Source: Taibaiella sp.
GTDB lineage: Bacteria; Bacteroidota; Bacteroidia; Chitinophagales; Chitinophagaceae
NCBI GenBank assembly: GCA_013815385.1
Contig: JACDGL010000007.1
Location: forward strand, 150,713-214,712
Reading direction: 5' to 3'
DNA length: 64,000 nt
Below are positions 7,451 through 16,107 of this stretch, in pieces (the first letter of the stretch is position 1; every line of letters begins with the position of its first letter). The translations under genes were made by a program, and so were the position numbers. The notes below the pieces were generated by a model. The model did no database searches. It saw only the letters and a program-made list of their open reading frames with translations, and was not told the origin of the DNA.

Positions 7451-8920
7451 TTATTCATCTTCTTCCAGCAGGTATTTATTCACAAGGTCTCCGTTGACCC
7501 CTACCATGTCTTTTACAGAGCCGAAGCCAATGGCATCTTTCATCACGCCATCTTCTACCAGCTCAGCGCCTTTGCGTACTATGTTCTTACTGTACTTGTC
7601 CTTTATATCGTACATCGCCTTGCGCAGTACATCATGGCGCATGCGGTTATCAAAAAGGCTGTACTGCATACAGTTCCCCTTCATAAAATCTTGTACGCCT
7701 ACCCCTATCATCTGTACATTGCTGTTAAAGAGATGGGCGATGTTGTGGCCCTGCTCGTAGCTGTGCATTTGGTTAAGGATGTGGCGGCGTATCTCTATGG
7801 CATCCTGCATAGCGTGGGGCAGGCCTATCTTCACATCCCACGATGTGCCATTGCGATACCTTATAAAACACCACGCCTCGCGGCAAAAAACACTCTGCTT
7901 TACCATGCGCTGCTCCAGCCGCGTGCACAGGGCTACCAGCAATGACTCCATGGTCTGCAATGACTCCCGCTGCGGGCGCGACACCGTGCGCTGCGCACTC
8001 ATGGTGCGGTTCTCCCCGCTATACAGGTCTACCTCGCCAAAGTTGAGGCGGGCATGCCAGTAGTTACCCACCACGCCACCAAATGCCTTGCGCAGCAGCG
8101 CAGCAGAAGCGTGGCGCATCTCCAGGGGTGTTTTAATGCCCACGGTGGTAAGGCGGTGCGCATTGCGCGTGGCTATGCCAGGCAGGTCGGTAAGCTGCAG
8201 GCGTTGCAGATAGCTATCTATATTATCAGGGGTCACGCGTATCAGGCCGTCGGGCTTCTGCAGCTCCGTGCCCAGCTTGGCCAGGAAGGAATTGGGGGCT
8301 ATGCCTATGCTGCATTTCAGGTAGTCGTACCGGGCGGTTATATCATCCTTTATCTGCCGGCCCAGGGCCATAGGGTCTTTATACACCCAGCGGTACGAGG
8401 TCAGGTTCATCAAAGCCTCGTCAATACTTTTGGCTATCACATCATCGCAATACTTGCGCAGTACGCCTATGATAAAGATGTGTATGGCACGATACACAGC
8501 AGGGTGCGTGGTGATGGGGATGATGTGTGGACAATACTGGCGGCACTCCATAAGGCGCATGCCTGTCTTCACGCCAAATTTCTTTGCCTCCCCCGATGGC
8601 GCTATCACCGCGGCATTAGGACTATCGTAGGTAACCACACCTATGGGCTTGCCGCGCAATTCGGGGTGCATCTGCTGCTCGCAGCTGGCAAAGAAGCTGT
8701 TCATGTCAATATACATGACAAGGCGCTCACTGTCCTTTGCAATATCGTTCTGGCGGTAGCCGGGTTTCTTATGCTCCTGCGCTGTTATTTCCTTTTGCTC
8801 CTGCGCCTTCCTTAACTGCTCCAGGTGGCCTGCTACTTCCCATTGCTCCAGCTCATCGGCCTTCTCCCCCTGCTGCGGCAATGCCTGGCCTTTAAAAAGG
8901 TGGGGATTGTATTCAGACAT
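7451..8920 (-). CDS. Y-family DNA polymerase (DinB/Pol IV-like)
   Basis: The translesion polymerase has the two catalytic motifs of the Y family: YIDMNSFFASCEQ near residue 70 and KSIDEALMNLT near 165. Fingers and palm continue through CSIGIAPNSFLAKLGTELQKPDG and the helix-hairpin-helix DLPGIATRNAHRLTTVGI. A little-finger region follows. About 60 extra residues precede the polymerase core. I chose the ATG at 8918-8920 (MSEYNPHLFKG); another ATG seven codons upstream at 8941 is possible. The gene is followed after 21 bases by the radical SAM gene, suggesting co-induction on DNA damage. A perfect palindrome sits just upstream of the start. Confidence 0.9.
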   Translation of the reverse strand: MSEYNPHLFKGQALPQQGEKADELEQWEVAGHLEQLRKAQEQKEITAQEHKKPGYRQNDIAKDSERLVMYIDMNSFFASCEQQMHPELRGKPIGVVTYDSPNAAVIAPSGEAKKFGVKTGMRLMECRQYCPHIIPITTHPAVYRAIHIFIIGVLRKYCDDVIAKSIDEALMNLTSYRWVYKDPMALGRQIKDDITARYDYLKCSIGIAPNSFLAKLGTELQKPDGLIRVTPDNIDSYLQRLQLTDLPGIATRNAHRLTTVGIKTPLEMRHASAALLRKAFGGVVGNYWHARLNFGEVDLYSGENRTMSAQRTVSRPQRESLQTMESLLVALCTRLEQRMVKQSVFCREAWCFIRYRNGTSWDVKIGLPHAMQDAIEIRRHILNQMHSYEQGHNIAHLFNSNVQMIGVGVQDFMKGNCMQYSLFDNRMRHDVLRKAMYDIKDKYSKNIVRKGAELVEDGVMKDAIGFGSVKDMVGVNGDLVNKYLLEEDE

Positions 8921-8958
8921 ATTTGCCCTGCAGCCGGTCATGACAGCAAGGTAGTAAA

Positions 8959-8975
8959 TGCCAATTAAATTGGCA
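8959..8975 (-). promoter_or_regulatory. Candidate operator: perfect 17-base palindrome upstream of the Y-family polymerase
   Basis: TGCCAATT-A-AATTGGCA is a perfect inverted repeat with 8-base arms, 39 bases upstream of the chosen start codon. There is no T-run after it, so it is not a terminator. Its position in the promoter region of a damage-tolerance operon makes a repressor binding site likely. Which repressor (LexA-like or XRE-type) cannot be told from sequence. Confidence 0.5.
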
Positions 8976-9013
8976 ACTTATTTGACAATAAAATTGGAAT
9001 TATTTTACTAAGC

Positions 9014-10203
9014 TTAGAGTTTGACAAACTTCTTGGTTCCAATTCCGTTCATTTCAATAAAATAAACACCTTTAGGAAATGCGCTCACATCTATTACATT
9101 ACTGCCTATCCTCAATTGGCCCGATTTCATATTCTCACCCAGTACATTTGAAATAACATAGATGGTGGGCTCATTTATCTCTCCAATGTTAAGGTCATTG
9201 GTAGCGGGGTTCGGGTATAGCGTGTAACCAGTAGAGATAGCAGCAGTGGCCACACTAGTAGGAATACCAATAATGTTTTCTACAACGTTGGTCATCACAA
9301 CAGGGTTATAATCAAAGAATACACCTGCGTGGTTGTCTATCTTAGTACCGAAAGGTAATCCCGACTTTGTGGCGACACTAAAGATGAATGCCCTGCTGCA
9401 ATTCTGCGGATGGCGCGCACTGTCTAATAGATTGATAGCAGGAAAATCAAACTTCAGAATGTTGTGTCCATTGTTTTTCAACTTGGCTACATTCATGTTA
9501 GCAGACGTCATAATAAGGCGAAAAGAATTCACATCCACATTATCAGACAAAGTATCCATAACATAAACATTGTAAGTAGTGTCGTTACCTACATTAGTGA
9601 AGTTAATAGTGTATTGTAAGACTGTGCCGGCTTTTATAATGCCTGAAGGATTAACCTCCATTTCATTAGGGTCGCAACCGCCCCGTACAGTATCGTTACG
9701 GATCTGTATATTATTGCTGGAGTCATCATCACCCACTTTGGGATAGACTGTACAATAAGAATGAGCCCGATAACCTACCGCTGGCCCCGTTGGATAACTG
9801 GACCAGATAGCATAATACAAATCAACAGGTTTTGCGTCAGAAGATGCCAATTTTCTTACATTCCATGTAATTGTAGAATCTGAATAGGATACTGGGGTAG
9901 GATTTACATCCAGCCATCCACCTCTGTTTACATTGTAATGCTTATCGTAATGCAGCGTAACTGTAGCATCTTGAGGGATGCAATCCAGATTGCTGACATA
10001 AATATCACCCCATTGGTCACTAACTCCTGTAACAGGTACTATTGCTTTGACAGCAAGATTATATGCTGAAGCGGAAGAACCGCATCTAAAACCGATAGAT
10101 TGCAGATTGCTACTGTAAGCAGATGTCATAAGCGTATCCGTAAAAATACCTGTAGAAGGACATGTTGGATGCATGGTTGCCATAGCGGAAGAAATTACTT
10201 TGA
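9014..10203 (-). pseudogene. C-terminal part of a frameshifted NHL-repeat T9SS protein
   Basis: This frame is the continuation of the NHL-repeat gene that begins at 11721. If one T is restored in ACTTCAAAG (about 10201-10206) the two halves join as ...DVYTFKVISSAMATMHPT and give a protein of about 900 residues. The part here contains beta-sandwich domains (NLAVKAIVPVTGVSDQWG) and a DUF7619/DUF11-like domain (DPNEMEVNPSGIIKAGTVL, YTINFTNVGNDTTYNVYVMD). It ends in a type IX secretion sorting domain (YTLYPNPATNDLNI...FPKGVYFIEM...KKFVKL). An independent start at the ATG at 10181-10183 would have no signal peptide, so it would not be exported. Confidence 0.8.
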
Positions 10204-11721
10204 AGTGTAAACATCTCCCGGCTTACCGTAGGCAGTGTAATAAAAACCGCTGGTAGACGAAAGCGTATCTATCGGCACATGATTGGAATCTACCTCTGTC
10301 AACACAGGACTTGAAAGATGCGAATCTCCATTATCAAAAACGCAGTTGGCATTTGCATCGGTATAATATTGTACTGATAATGTATTGCACAACTTATATT
10401 CAAAAGAAAACGTAGTAGAGTCTATAAGTGTCACACCATTTCTCACTGCTGTGCGGATGGTATAGGTACCCGGATTGGCATAACTGTGAGTAAATGATGC
10501 ATATCCAGTTTGTCCAAATGTATTGGATAAACCAGAGGAGGCTACGCTACCGCCCGCATAATAAAAATATACCGTGTAAGATGGATTGTATGTTTTGGTG
10601 ACCACACTAAACTGCGCGCCGCCACACATCTTGTTGATAAATATACCAAAGCTATCCGCTAGATGAGTATCAGACATATATGCACCTGCAATCTTCCTTA
10701 TACAGGAATTACCCGCATCAGCTATATAAATATTTCCTAAGAAATCACTTGCAACATCGTATACTGAATTCAATTTCGCAGATGTTGCATATCCCCCATC
10801 TCCTGAATAGCCAGTTGTAAAATTTCCAGCTACCGTCCCTAATATACCTTTATCGGTAACTATTGCCACAACATTGCTTGCTCTCTCCGCTATATAAACA
10901 TTACCTGCAGCATCTGTAGTCAAACCGCATGGATCAGAAATATTAGCGCCAACAGCAGATCCCCCTACGCCACTTGACCCTCTAATACCATTCCCAGCAA
11001 ATGTTGTGATAATACCAAATTTGTCGACCTTACGAACATAATTACAAGCATTACAACTGATATAAAAGTTACCTGAGTGATCAGCTGCGATTCCCCATAC
11101 ACCATCAGTTGCATAAGAATAATAATTTAATTCTGCAGAAGTTGCAGGCCCACCATCGCCACTATATCCTGCCACTCCAGTACCGGCATATGTAGAAATA
11201 GTGCCAGTATTATCTACTTTCCTAATAACATAATCAACTTGGTCTGCAATAAAAATATTTCCAGAATCATCTATACAAACATTGTTGCAGTTAAGACGGG
11301 CAGATCTAGCATTGCCGCCATCTCCAGTATAACCAGTACCTAAACTATGATTTCCTGCTACTGTAGATATTATCCCTGAAAGATTTACCTTTCTTACCAC
11401 TCCATCACCTGCATCTGCGATGTACATATTTCCTGATGCATCAAAAGCAATATGAGTAGCATTGTTTAACTTAGCTAGAATTGCCAGGCTTCCGTCTCCA
11501 TAGGATGTACTACCACCTGCAACGATAGTTTTTGCTCCTCCCGAGTCTATTTTGTAAACATAGGACCCTGCGGCAGTATAGACATTCCCTTGATGGTCTA
11601 CCGCTATATTGTTCGTAATAATGTTTGCAAATGTTGTAATAGTACCTACTTGCGCAAATACTACTCGAGGCTGAAATAGTAGTAATGTTGCTGACAATAT
11701 AAAAAGGGTAAGAGCTTTCAT
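10195..11721 (-). pseudogene. N-terminal part of a frameshifted NHL-repeat secreted protein
   Basis: The product begins with a signal peptide (MKALTLFILSATLLLFQPRVVFAQ). It then contains about five NHL-type beta-propeller repeats with the recurring pattern DxxGNxYIAD...VRKV...GxIxTxAGxGxxGYSGDGGxA. A PKD-like domain (YANPGTYTIRTAVRNG) and an SdrD-B-like segment (YYTDANANCVFDNGD) follow. The frame ends at TAA in ...YTSK, exactly where the downstream frame takes over, so this is one gene split by an apparent single-base deletion. Such proteins are exported by the type IX system and anchored at the surface, often with unknown ligands. As it stands, the truncated product would lack the sorting domain. 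Confidence 0.82.
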
Positions 11722-12046
11722 AAGGCATTGGGTATTTATTGTTACAAATAGGATATAAGTAAATATAATTCATTTGTTAATATTTATCAAACTATGTGAA
11801 CAATATATTACTATGAGAGTTTTCCGGGAGTAATTACCAATGTGAATATTTTTCTGTCTAATTATCGCCTGTTACCGACTATGAGTATGGCTACCGGCAA
11901 GGCACCTTCAAACATCCACACGGGCATGTATGGCTGGTGCAGAAAAAGATTTGATAGTTTGGCTTTAACCTACTTCAAGCATTTTATCAAAATCATTGCA
12001 AAACAAAAACGCACCGTGCGGTGCGTTTTCCATTATATCTCAATAA
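11722..12046. other. Intergenic region between NHL-protein gene and P5C dehydrogenase gene
   Basis: It holds the upstream region of the NHL-repeat gene (left part) and the terminator of the P5C dehydrogenase gene (right part). A plus-strand frame at 11842-12102 overlaps the terminator and resembles no protein, so I do not call it. Nothing else is seen. Confidence 0.6.
12008..12027 (-). terminator. Terminator of the P5C dehydrogenase gene
   Basis: AACGCACCG and CGGTGCGTT pair perfectly over 9 bp with a 2-base centre. On the minus strand the stem is followed by TTTGTTTT. It lies 20 bases after the stop codon of the dehydrogenase gene. Confidence 0.85.
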
Positions 12047-13678
12047 CTATTCCGCATGAAACGGATACCGGAAATCCGTTGCAGGTACATAAGTTTCTTT
12101 AATAGTGCGCACACTAAGCCAGCGGTAAAGGTTGAGGATAGAGCCTGCCTTATCGTTAGTGCCTGATGCACGCGCGCCGCCAAATGGCTGCTGCCCTACT
12201 ACTGCGCCGGTGGGCTTATCGTTTATATAGAAGTTGCCCGCACTGTTTACCAGCTTTCGGGTCATCTTGTCTATGGCATACCTGTCTTGCGCAAATATGG
12301 CGCCAGTCAGGGCGTAGGGCGATGTTTCGTCCAGTACATCCAGCGTTTCTTCCCACTTGTTTTCATCATATACATATATGGTGAGCACAGGGCCAAAAAG
12401 CTCATCGCACATGGTCACATACTTGGGGTCGGTAGTTTCTATTATAGTGGGGTCTATATAGTAGCCGTGGGTCTTATCGTAGCCGCCGCCGCATATTATC
12501 TTAGCCTTGCCATCGCTATGCTTTACGCCATCCAGGTATTTGGCCAGGCTATTGAATGATTTTTCGTCGATTACCGCATTGATGAAATTGCTGAAATCGT
12601 CCACTATACCCATCTTCATGGTATCTACCTCCACGCACAGCTTTTCTTTTATCTCTGCCGCAAGGTTCGATGGCAGGTAGGCACGGCTGGCCGCGGAACA
12701 CTTCTGGCCCTGGTACTCGAAAGCGCCACGGGCAAGGCCTGCAACCACAGCATCTACATGCGCCGTTGGATGTACAAATACGAAATCCTTACCGCCTGTT
12801 TCGCCGACTATGCGGGGGTAACTCTTGTAGCGTGCTATATTCTCGCCTATGCTCTTCCACATGCTCTGGAATACGCCGGTAGAACCTGTGAAGTGGATAC
12901 CTGCAAAGTCTTTGTGCGCGTAGCATAGCTCACCCACCATAGCACCGGGAGGATACACGAGGTTGATAACACCGGCGGGCAGCCCGGCCTCTATCAGTAT
13001 TTCCATAAACACGCTGGCGCTGTATATCTGCGTATTGGCAGGCTTCCATACTACTACGTTGCCGCACATGGCAGGCGCGGTAGGTAGGTTGCCCCCTATA
13101 GCCGAAAAGTTGAACGGGGTAACGGCCAGTACAAACCCCTCGAGTGGGCGGTACTCCATGCGGTTATCGAAACCCAGCGGGGATATAGGCTGTTGCGCAT
13201 ATATCTGACTAAGGAAGTGAACATTGAAACGGAGAAAGTCTATCAGTTCGCATGCGCTGTCTATCTCGGCCTGATAGGCATTCTTGCTCTGCCCCAGCAT
13301 AGTAGCCGCATTCATTTTGAAACGGTACTTAGTGGCCAGCAACTCGGCGGCCTTCATAAAGATAGATGCACGGTGTTCCCAGCTTGTAGCGGCCCATTCC
13401 TTATGCGCTGCCAGTGCAGCATCTATGGCCTGGTGCACATGCGTAGCATTGCCTGCATGAAAATGGCCTAAAAGGTGGTTAGTCTCGTGCGGGGGACGTA
13501 TCTCTTTTTTATCACCGCTACGTACTTCTTTACCGCCAATATACATGGGTATATCGCGCATTTCATTCTTCAGGGCGGCGAGGGCTTTTTTCAGCGCTTT
13601 ACGCTCAGGAGTATGGGGGGCGTAGCTTAAAACAGGTTCGTTCTTAGGTTCTTTAAAAAAGAAATATCCGTTAGGCAT
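12047..13678 (-). CDS. pruA: L-glutamate gamma-semialdehyde dehydrogenase (P5C dehydrogenase)
   Basis: This enzyme oxidises glutamate gamma-semialdehyde (from proline or ornithine breakdown) to glutamate with NAD+, in the cytoplasm. The 543 residues have the complete aldehyde dehydrogenase core: VTPFNFSAIGGNL, Lys212 in WKPAN, FTGSTGVF, the general base Glu293 in ETGGKD and the nucleophile Cys327 in YQGQKCSAASR. The C-terminal QQPFGGARASGTNDKAGS is typical of the P5CDH class. Length and the N-terminal NEPVLSYAPHTPERKAL stretch match single-domain enzymes of Bacteroidota. There is no fused proline dehydrogenase domain, and no such gene is nearby. A -7 box TACCTTTG lies upstream. Confidence 0.95.
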   Translation of the reverse strand: MPNGYFFFKEPKNEPVLSYAPHTPERKALKKALAALKNEMRDIPMYIGGKEVRSGDKKEIRPPHETNHLLGHFHAGNATHVHQAIDAALAAHKEWAATSWEHRASIFMKAAELLATKYRFKMNAATMLGQSKNAYQAEIDSACELIDFLRFNVHFLSQIYAQQPISPLGFDNRMEYRPLEGFVLAVTPFNFSAIGGNLPTAPAMCGNVVVWKPANTQIYSASVFMEILIEAGLPAGVINLVYPPGAMVGELCYAHKDFAGIHFTGSTGVFQSMWKSIGENIARYKSYPRIVGETGGKDFVFVHPTAHVDAVVAGLARGAFEYQGQKCSAASRAYLPSNLAAEIKEKLCVEVDTMKMGIVDDFSNFINAVIDEKSFNSLAKYLDGVKHSDGKAKIICGGGYDKTHGYYIDPTIIETTDPKYVTMCDELFGPVLTIYVYDENKWEETLDVLDETSPYALTGAIFAQDRYAIDKMTRKLVNSAGNFYINDKPTGAVVGQQPFGGARASGTNDKAGSILNLYRWLSVRTIKETYVPATDFRYPFHAE

Positions 13679-13723
13679 GTAGCTATTTATGAATTAAAAA
13701 ATGATGATCTGTTATTGAGGATG

Positions 13724-13731
13724 CAAAGGTA
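13724..13731 (-). promoter_or_regulatory. Bacteroidota -7 box upstream of pruA
   Basis: TACCTTTG fits the -7 consensus TAnnTTTG, 45 bases before the start codon. No clear -33 TTTG is seen at the usual distance. Confidence 0.45.
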
Positions 13732-13864
13732 GAGAATTTGGCGGAGCCGTGCATTTCTATACTCTATACAAGTATATGAAGAGGTGATCTTAAAAAGTGC
13801 CTGGTGTAAGTTTAGAATACTTTCATAATTTAGCCGCCCGATCCAACTACTTTTAGTACTCCAT

Positions 13865-14326
13865 ATGTCCATGAATCCCAATGTGCCGCTTTTTATAGTT
13901 ACTGATGACAGTAAATTCAAGAAGATATCATCAATAAACGGCGATGGCTTTGAACTGAAGCTCAGAAAACACTATTACTACAAGGGTAATACAGTACAAT
14001 GCTACGAATTTGGCATAATGACCGATGGGAAGGATGGAGGCATCTTTATAGCGCGCGTAACAAAAAAGTTCAGTGATGTGAACGAAGAAGGCCATGCGGG
14101 GATAGAGCTGACCAGGGATAACTATGGCGAGCAGCTGCCATCAAGGATCACGAAGGCAATGATACCATTATTCAAAGCGCATGGATTAAAGTCCCTGATG
14201 TTTACCTGCGACGAGGATAAGAATGCCATACAGGAAGCCTGTAAAGAATTGGGCGCTGAATACATGGATACTATAGCTGTAGGTCCCGTACGGCCCCGTA
14301 AAATGCGGTTCAAACTGGCGATATAA
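13865..14326 (+). CDS. Small protein possibly related to GNAT acetyltransferases
   Basis: This 153-residue cytoplasmic protein has no signal or membrane segment. The second half (LPSRITKAMIPLFKAHGLKSLMFTCDEDKNAIQEACKELGAEY) has the shape of GNAT N-acetyltransferases, where a helix after the acetyl-CoA loop is followed by N(x)A(x)(x)ACxxLGAE. The canonical Arg/Gln-x-x-Gly-x-Gly/Ala pyrophosphate loop is not visible, so acetyl-CoA binding is doubtful. It is a single gene with its own terminator. The relation to GNAT is a structural guess; it may be an uncharacterised family. Confidence 0.6.
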   Translation: MSMNPNVPLFIVTDDSKFKKISSINGDGFELKLRKHYYYKGNTVQCYEFGIMTDGKDGGIFIARVTKKFSDVNEEGHAGIELTRDNYGEQLPSRITKAMIPLFKAHGLKSLMFTCDEDKNAIQEACKELGAEYMDTIAVGPVRPRKMRFKLAI

Positions 14327-14330
14327 ACTA

Positions 14331-14363
14331 TTTAAAAGGCCTCCATCAGGAGACCTTTTAAAA
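14331..14363. terminator. Bidirectional terminator between convergent genes
   Basis: AAAAGGCCTCC and GGAGACCTTTT form an 11-bp stem with one mismatch and a 4-base loop. It has A/T tracts on both sides, so it can serve the plus-strand gene ending at 14326 and the minus-strand gene ending at 14375. Confidence 0.8.
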
Positions 14364-14374
14364 TAAGACTCTGA

Positions 14375-15118
14375 TTAATTTCTAATGACCAGTGTACCTG
14401 TTTTGTATTTTACCCCTGAACTATTCGATAGGGTATAAATACATGTACCATCAGGAAACCCTGCCAGCGATATGGTCTTTTGCATACCTACAACCCGCTG
14501 TGATGTAAGGATTCGCCCATCCAGGGTATAAATAGATAGTAGATCATCCATAGCTTCCTGCGACTGAATAGTTAACTGCGAAGAAGCAGGGTTGGGGTAT
14601 ACGCTAACTGACGCCTCATTGCTTACCGGGCTAATACCGGATGAGTGCCTTGGCGCTCTGAAATTGACCTTGATACAATTGGTATTGTTGGTAGTATCCG
14701 GATCGGACTCATGCGCCATAAACACTTTTACACAGTAATCTGCATTATTTACATCAGTAGTAACTGTCCAGGTCAAAGGGAATCCAAATTCATAATAATC
14801 CCCGGGCGGTACATCTGTTGTAAGTAAAACAAGCCCTTGTAATTTGCGGTTTCCATTAACACTTAACTCCACCACCACACTATCTGAATTTTTAAGGGTA
14901 TCTGTGCTGTAATTATATAACTGAGACACTGTATAAACTGTTTCGCCGCTATCAATATTAGCGCCAGGGGCGGGTGAGATAAGTATCACAGCAATGTTCT
15001 TTTGCGCAAAGGCGGCTGAGGTAATGAGCAGATACAATAATGACAATAAAAATGTGCGTTTAAAAATGCGATGCAGAGTTTTTGGAGCATAGCAGGAGAA
15101 AGTAGCATTCTGAAGCAT
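14375..15118 (-). CDS. T9SS-sorted secreted protein of unknown function
   Basis: The protein has about 247 residues from the ATG at 15116-15118; an alternative start lies at 15157. A signal peptide (FLLSLLYLLITSAAFAQ) is followed by a beta-sandwich domain (VYTVSQLYNYSTDTLKNSDSVVVELSVNG) resembling CARDB-like adhesive modules. The last 80 residues are a type IX secretion C-terminal sorting domain: SVYPNPASSQLTI, IYTLDGRILTSQ, DGTCIYTLSN, KTGTLVIRN. It should be exported across the outer membrane and attached to or released from the surface. A role beyond that cannot be inferred. The segment between signal and sorting domain is short for a T9SS cargo. Confidence 0.82.
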   Translation of the reverse strand: MLQNATFSCYAPKTLHRIFKRTFLLSLLYLLITSAAFAQKNIAVILISPAPGANIDSGETVYTVSQLYNYSTDTLKNSDSVVVELSVNGNRKLQGLVLLTTDVPPGDYYEFGFPLTWTVTTDVNNADYCVKVFMAHESDPDTTNNTNCIKVNFRAPRHSSGISPVSNEASVSVYPNPASSQLTIQSQEAMDDLLSIYTLDGRILTSQRVVGMQKTISLAGFPDGTCIYTLSNSSGVKYKTGTLVIRN

Positions 15119-15315
15119 AAAATGATGTTTAGGATAAGAGACATCATTTCTACACATAATGTTAGATGCATATTGGAATATCCCCCAAGAACTCCCCCCA
15201 ACTTGTTAAAAAATATTTCTAAGAGGCCATGCAGCTTATTCAGAAGGATTGAGCGGATGGAGGCACAGTTTTAGCCATGTGGGGAAGTCTCACCAAAGAA
15301 TTATTGCAGCACATC

Positions 15316-15810
15316 CTACTCTTTACTTTTTGATTCGATTATTGTTGCTATTTGTCTTTGATAACCTAATAACAACAGTCCGATAAGTATCTTACTTCCA
15401 TTTGTAATCATACCGGAATTACTATTAGCAGGTAAAATCTGAAGATAACGATAAGTACTTATATAAGCAAAACCCGAATTAAAAAACCCCGGAATCGAAT
15501 TCAATAGCAATGTAGCACCGCAAACTATTACAGAAATACGCAATACGACTTTTAGGCTGACATTAATATCCAGCTTATCACTCTCAAAGCCTTCTGCTAA
15601 TTTTAATATTTTGACGATAAGGCTGCTCTTAAAAATCAACACATAAACAACCAATATGTACAAAAGCATGCCTAAGAGCAATACAAGACTAATGTCCTGA
15701 TAGCTACCGTATCCTGCTGCAAAAAAAATAAATAACTGTGTTATAAATTCTAAGAGCAAATACAGCCCTATCACCTTTAAGATAATATTGAATAAGCTTT
15801 TGGGTGTCAT
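15316..15810 (-). CDS. Four-helix integral membrane protein, function unknown
   Basis: The 164-residue product is strongly hydrophobic, with segments at about 8-33 (ILKVIGLYLLLEFITQLFIFF), 40-62 (ISLVLLLGMLLYILVVYVLIF), 88-106 (VVLRISVIVCGATLLLNSI) and 136-150 (KILIGLLLLGYQ), so four transmembrane helices are likely. No motif suggests an enzymatic function, and I do not recognise a family. It stands alone, and the next gene runs in the opposite direction. Confidence 0.6.
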   Translation of the reverse strand: MTPKSLFNIILKVIGLYLLLEFITQLFIFFAAGYGSYQDISLVLLLGMLLYILVVYVLIFKSSLIVKILKLAEGFESDKLDINVSLKVVLRISVIVCGATLLLNSIPGFFNSGFAYISTYRYLQILPANSNSGMITNGSKILIGLLLLGYQRQIATIIESKSKE

Positions 15811-15883
15811 AATTATTATAATGCAACCGCTAAAATATCATTAAAAATACTAAAGGCACAATTTTTAAGCCTGCTCTATTGTT

Positions 15884-16105
15884 ATGAGCCAGGCATTTGT
15901 AAAAGAAAGTGAGGAACAGTGGCTGCACGAGGTGGCCCCTACTATGAACGCGCTGATAGTGTACCTGAGCAGGGAAAACAATGGCATACGTGTGTACGAA
16001 AAGAATAATTACCTGCACCCAAAAACAGGCATACTGGTACATACCATGAGCAACGGCATGAACTATGGGATAGATAAGGATGGCAAATGGGAGATCGTTG
16101 ACTAA
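15884..16105 (+). CDS. Small conserved hypothetical protein
   Basis: This 73-residue soluble protein (MSQAFVKESEEQWLHEVAPTM..., ...NGIRVYEKNNYLHPKTG) is of a kind I recall from Bacteroidota genomes as a conserved hypothetical. It is compact, with balanced charge, and has no membrane segment or known motif. The start is the only ATG in a good position. It ends two bases before the convergent helicase gene stop, so the two genes are tightly packed tail to tail. Confidence 0.65.
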   Translation: MSQAFVKESEEQWLHEVAPTMNALIVYLSRENNGIRVYEKNNYLHPKTGILVHTMSNGMNYGIDKDGKWEIVD

Positions 16106-16107
16106 CC

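Noticed and set aside
8054..8815. A 253-codon plus-strand frame antisense to the Y-family polymerase gene
   Set aside because: It mirrors the coding strand's codon pattern and resembles no protein; the polymerase on the other strand is unmistakable.
10195..10210. Programmed frameshift site in the NHL-repeat gene
   Set aside because: There is no slippery heptamer or downstream structure; a simple missing base is more likely.
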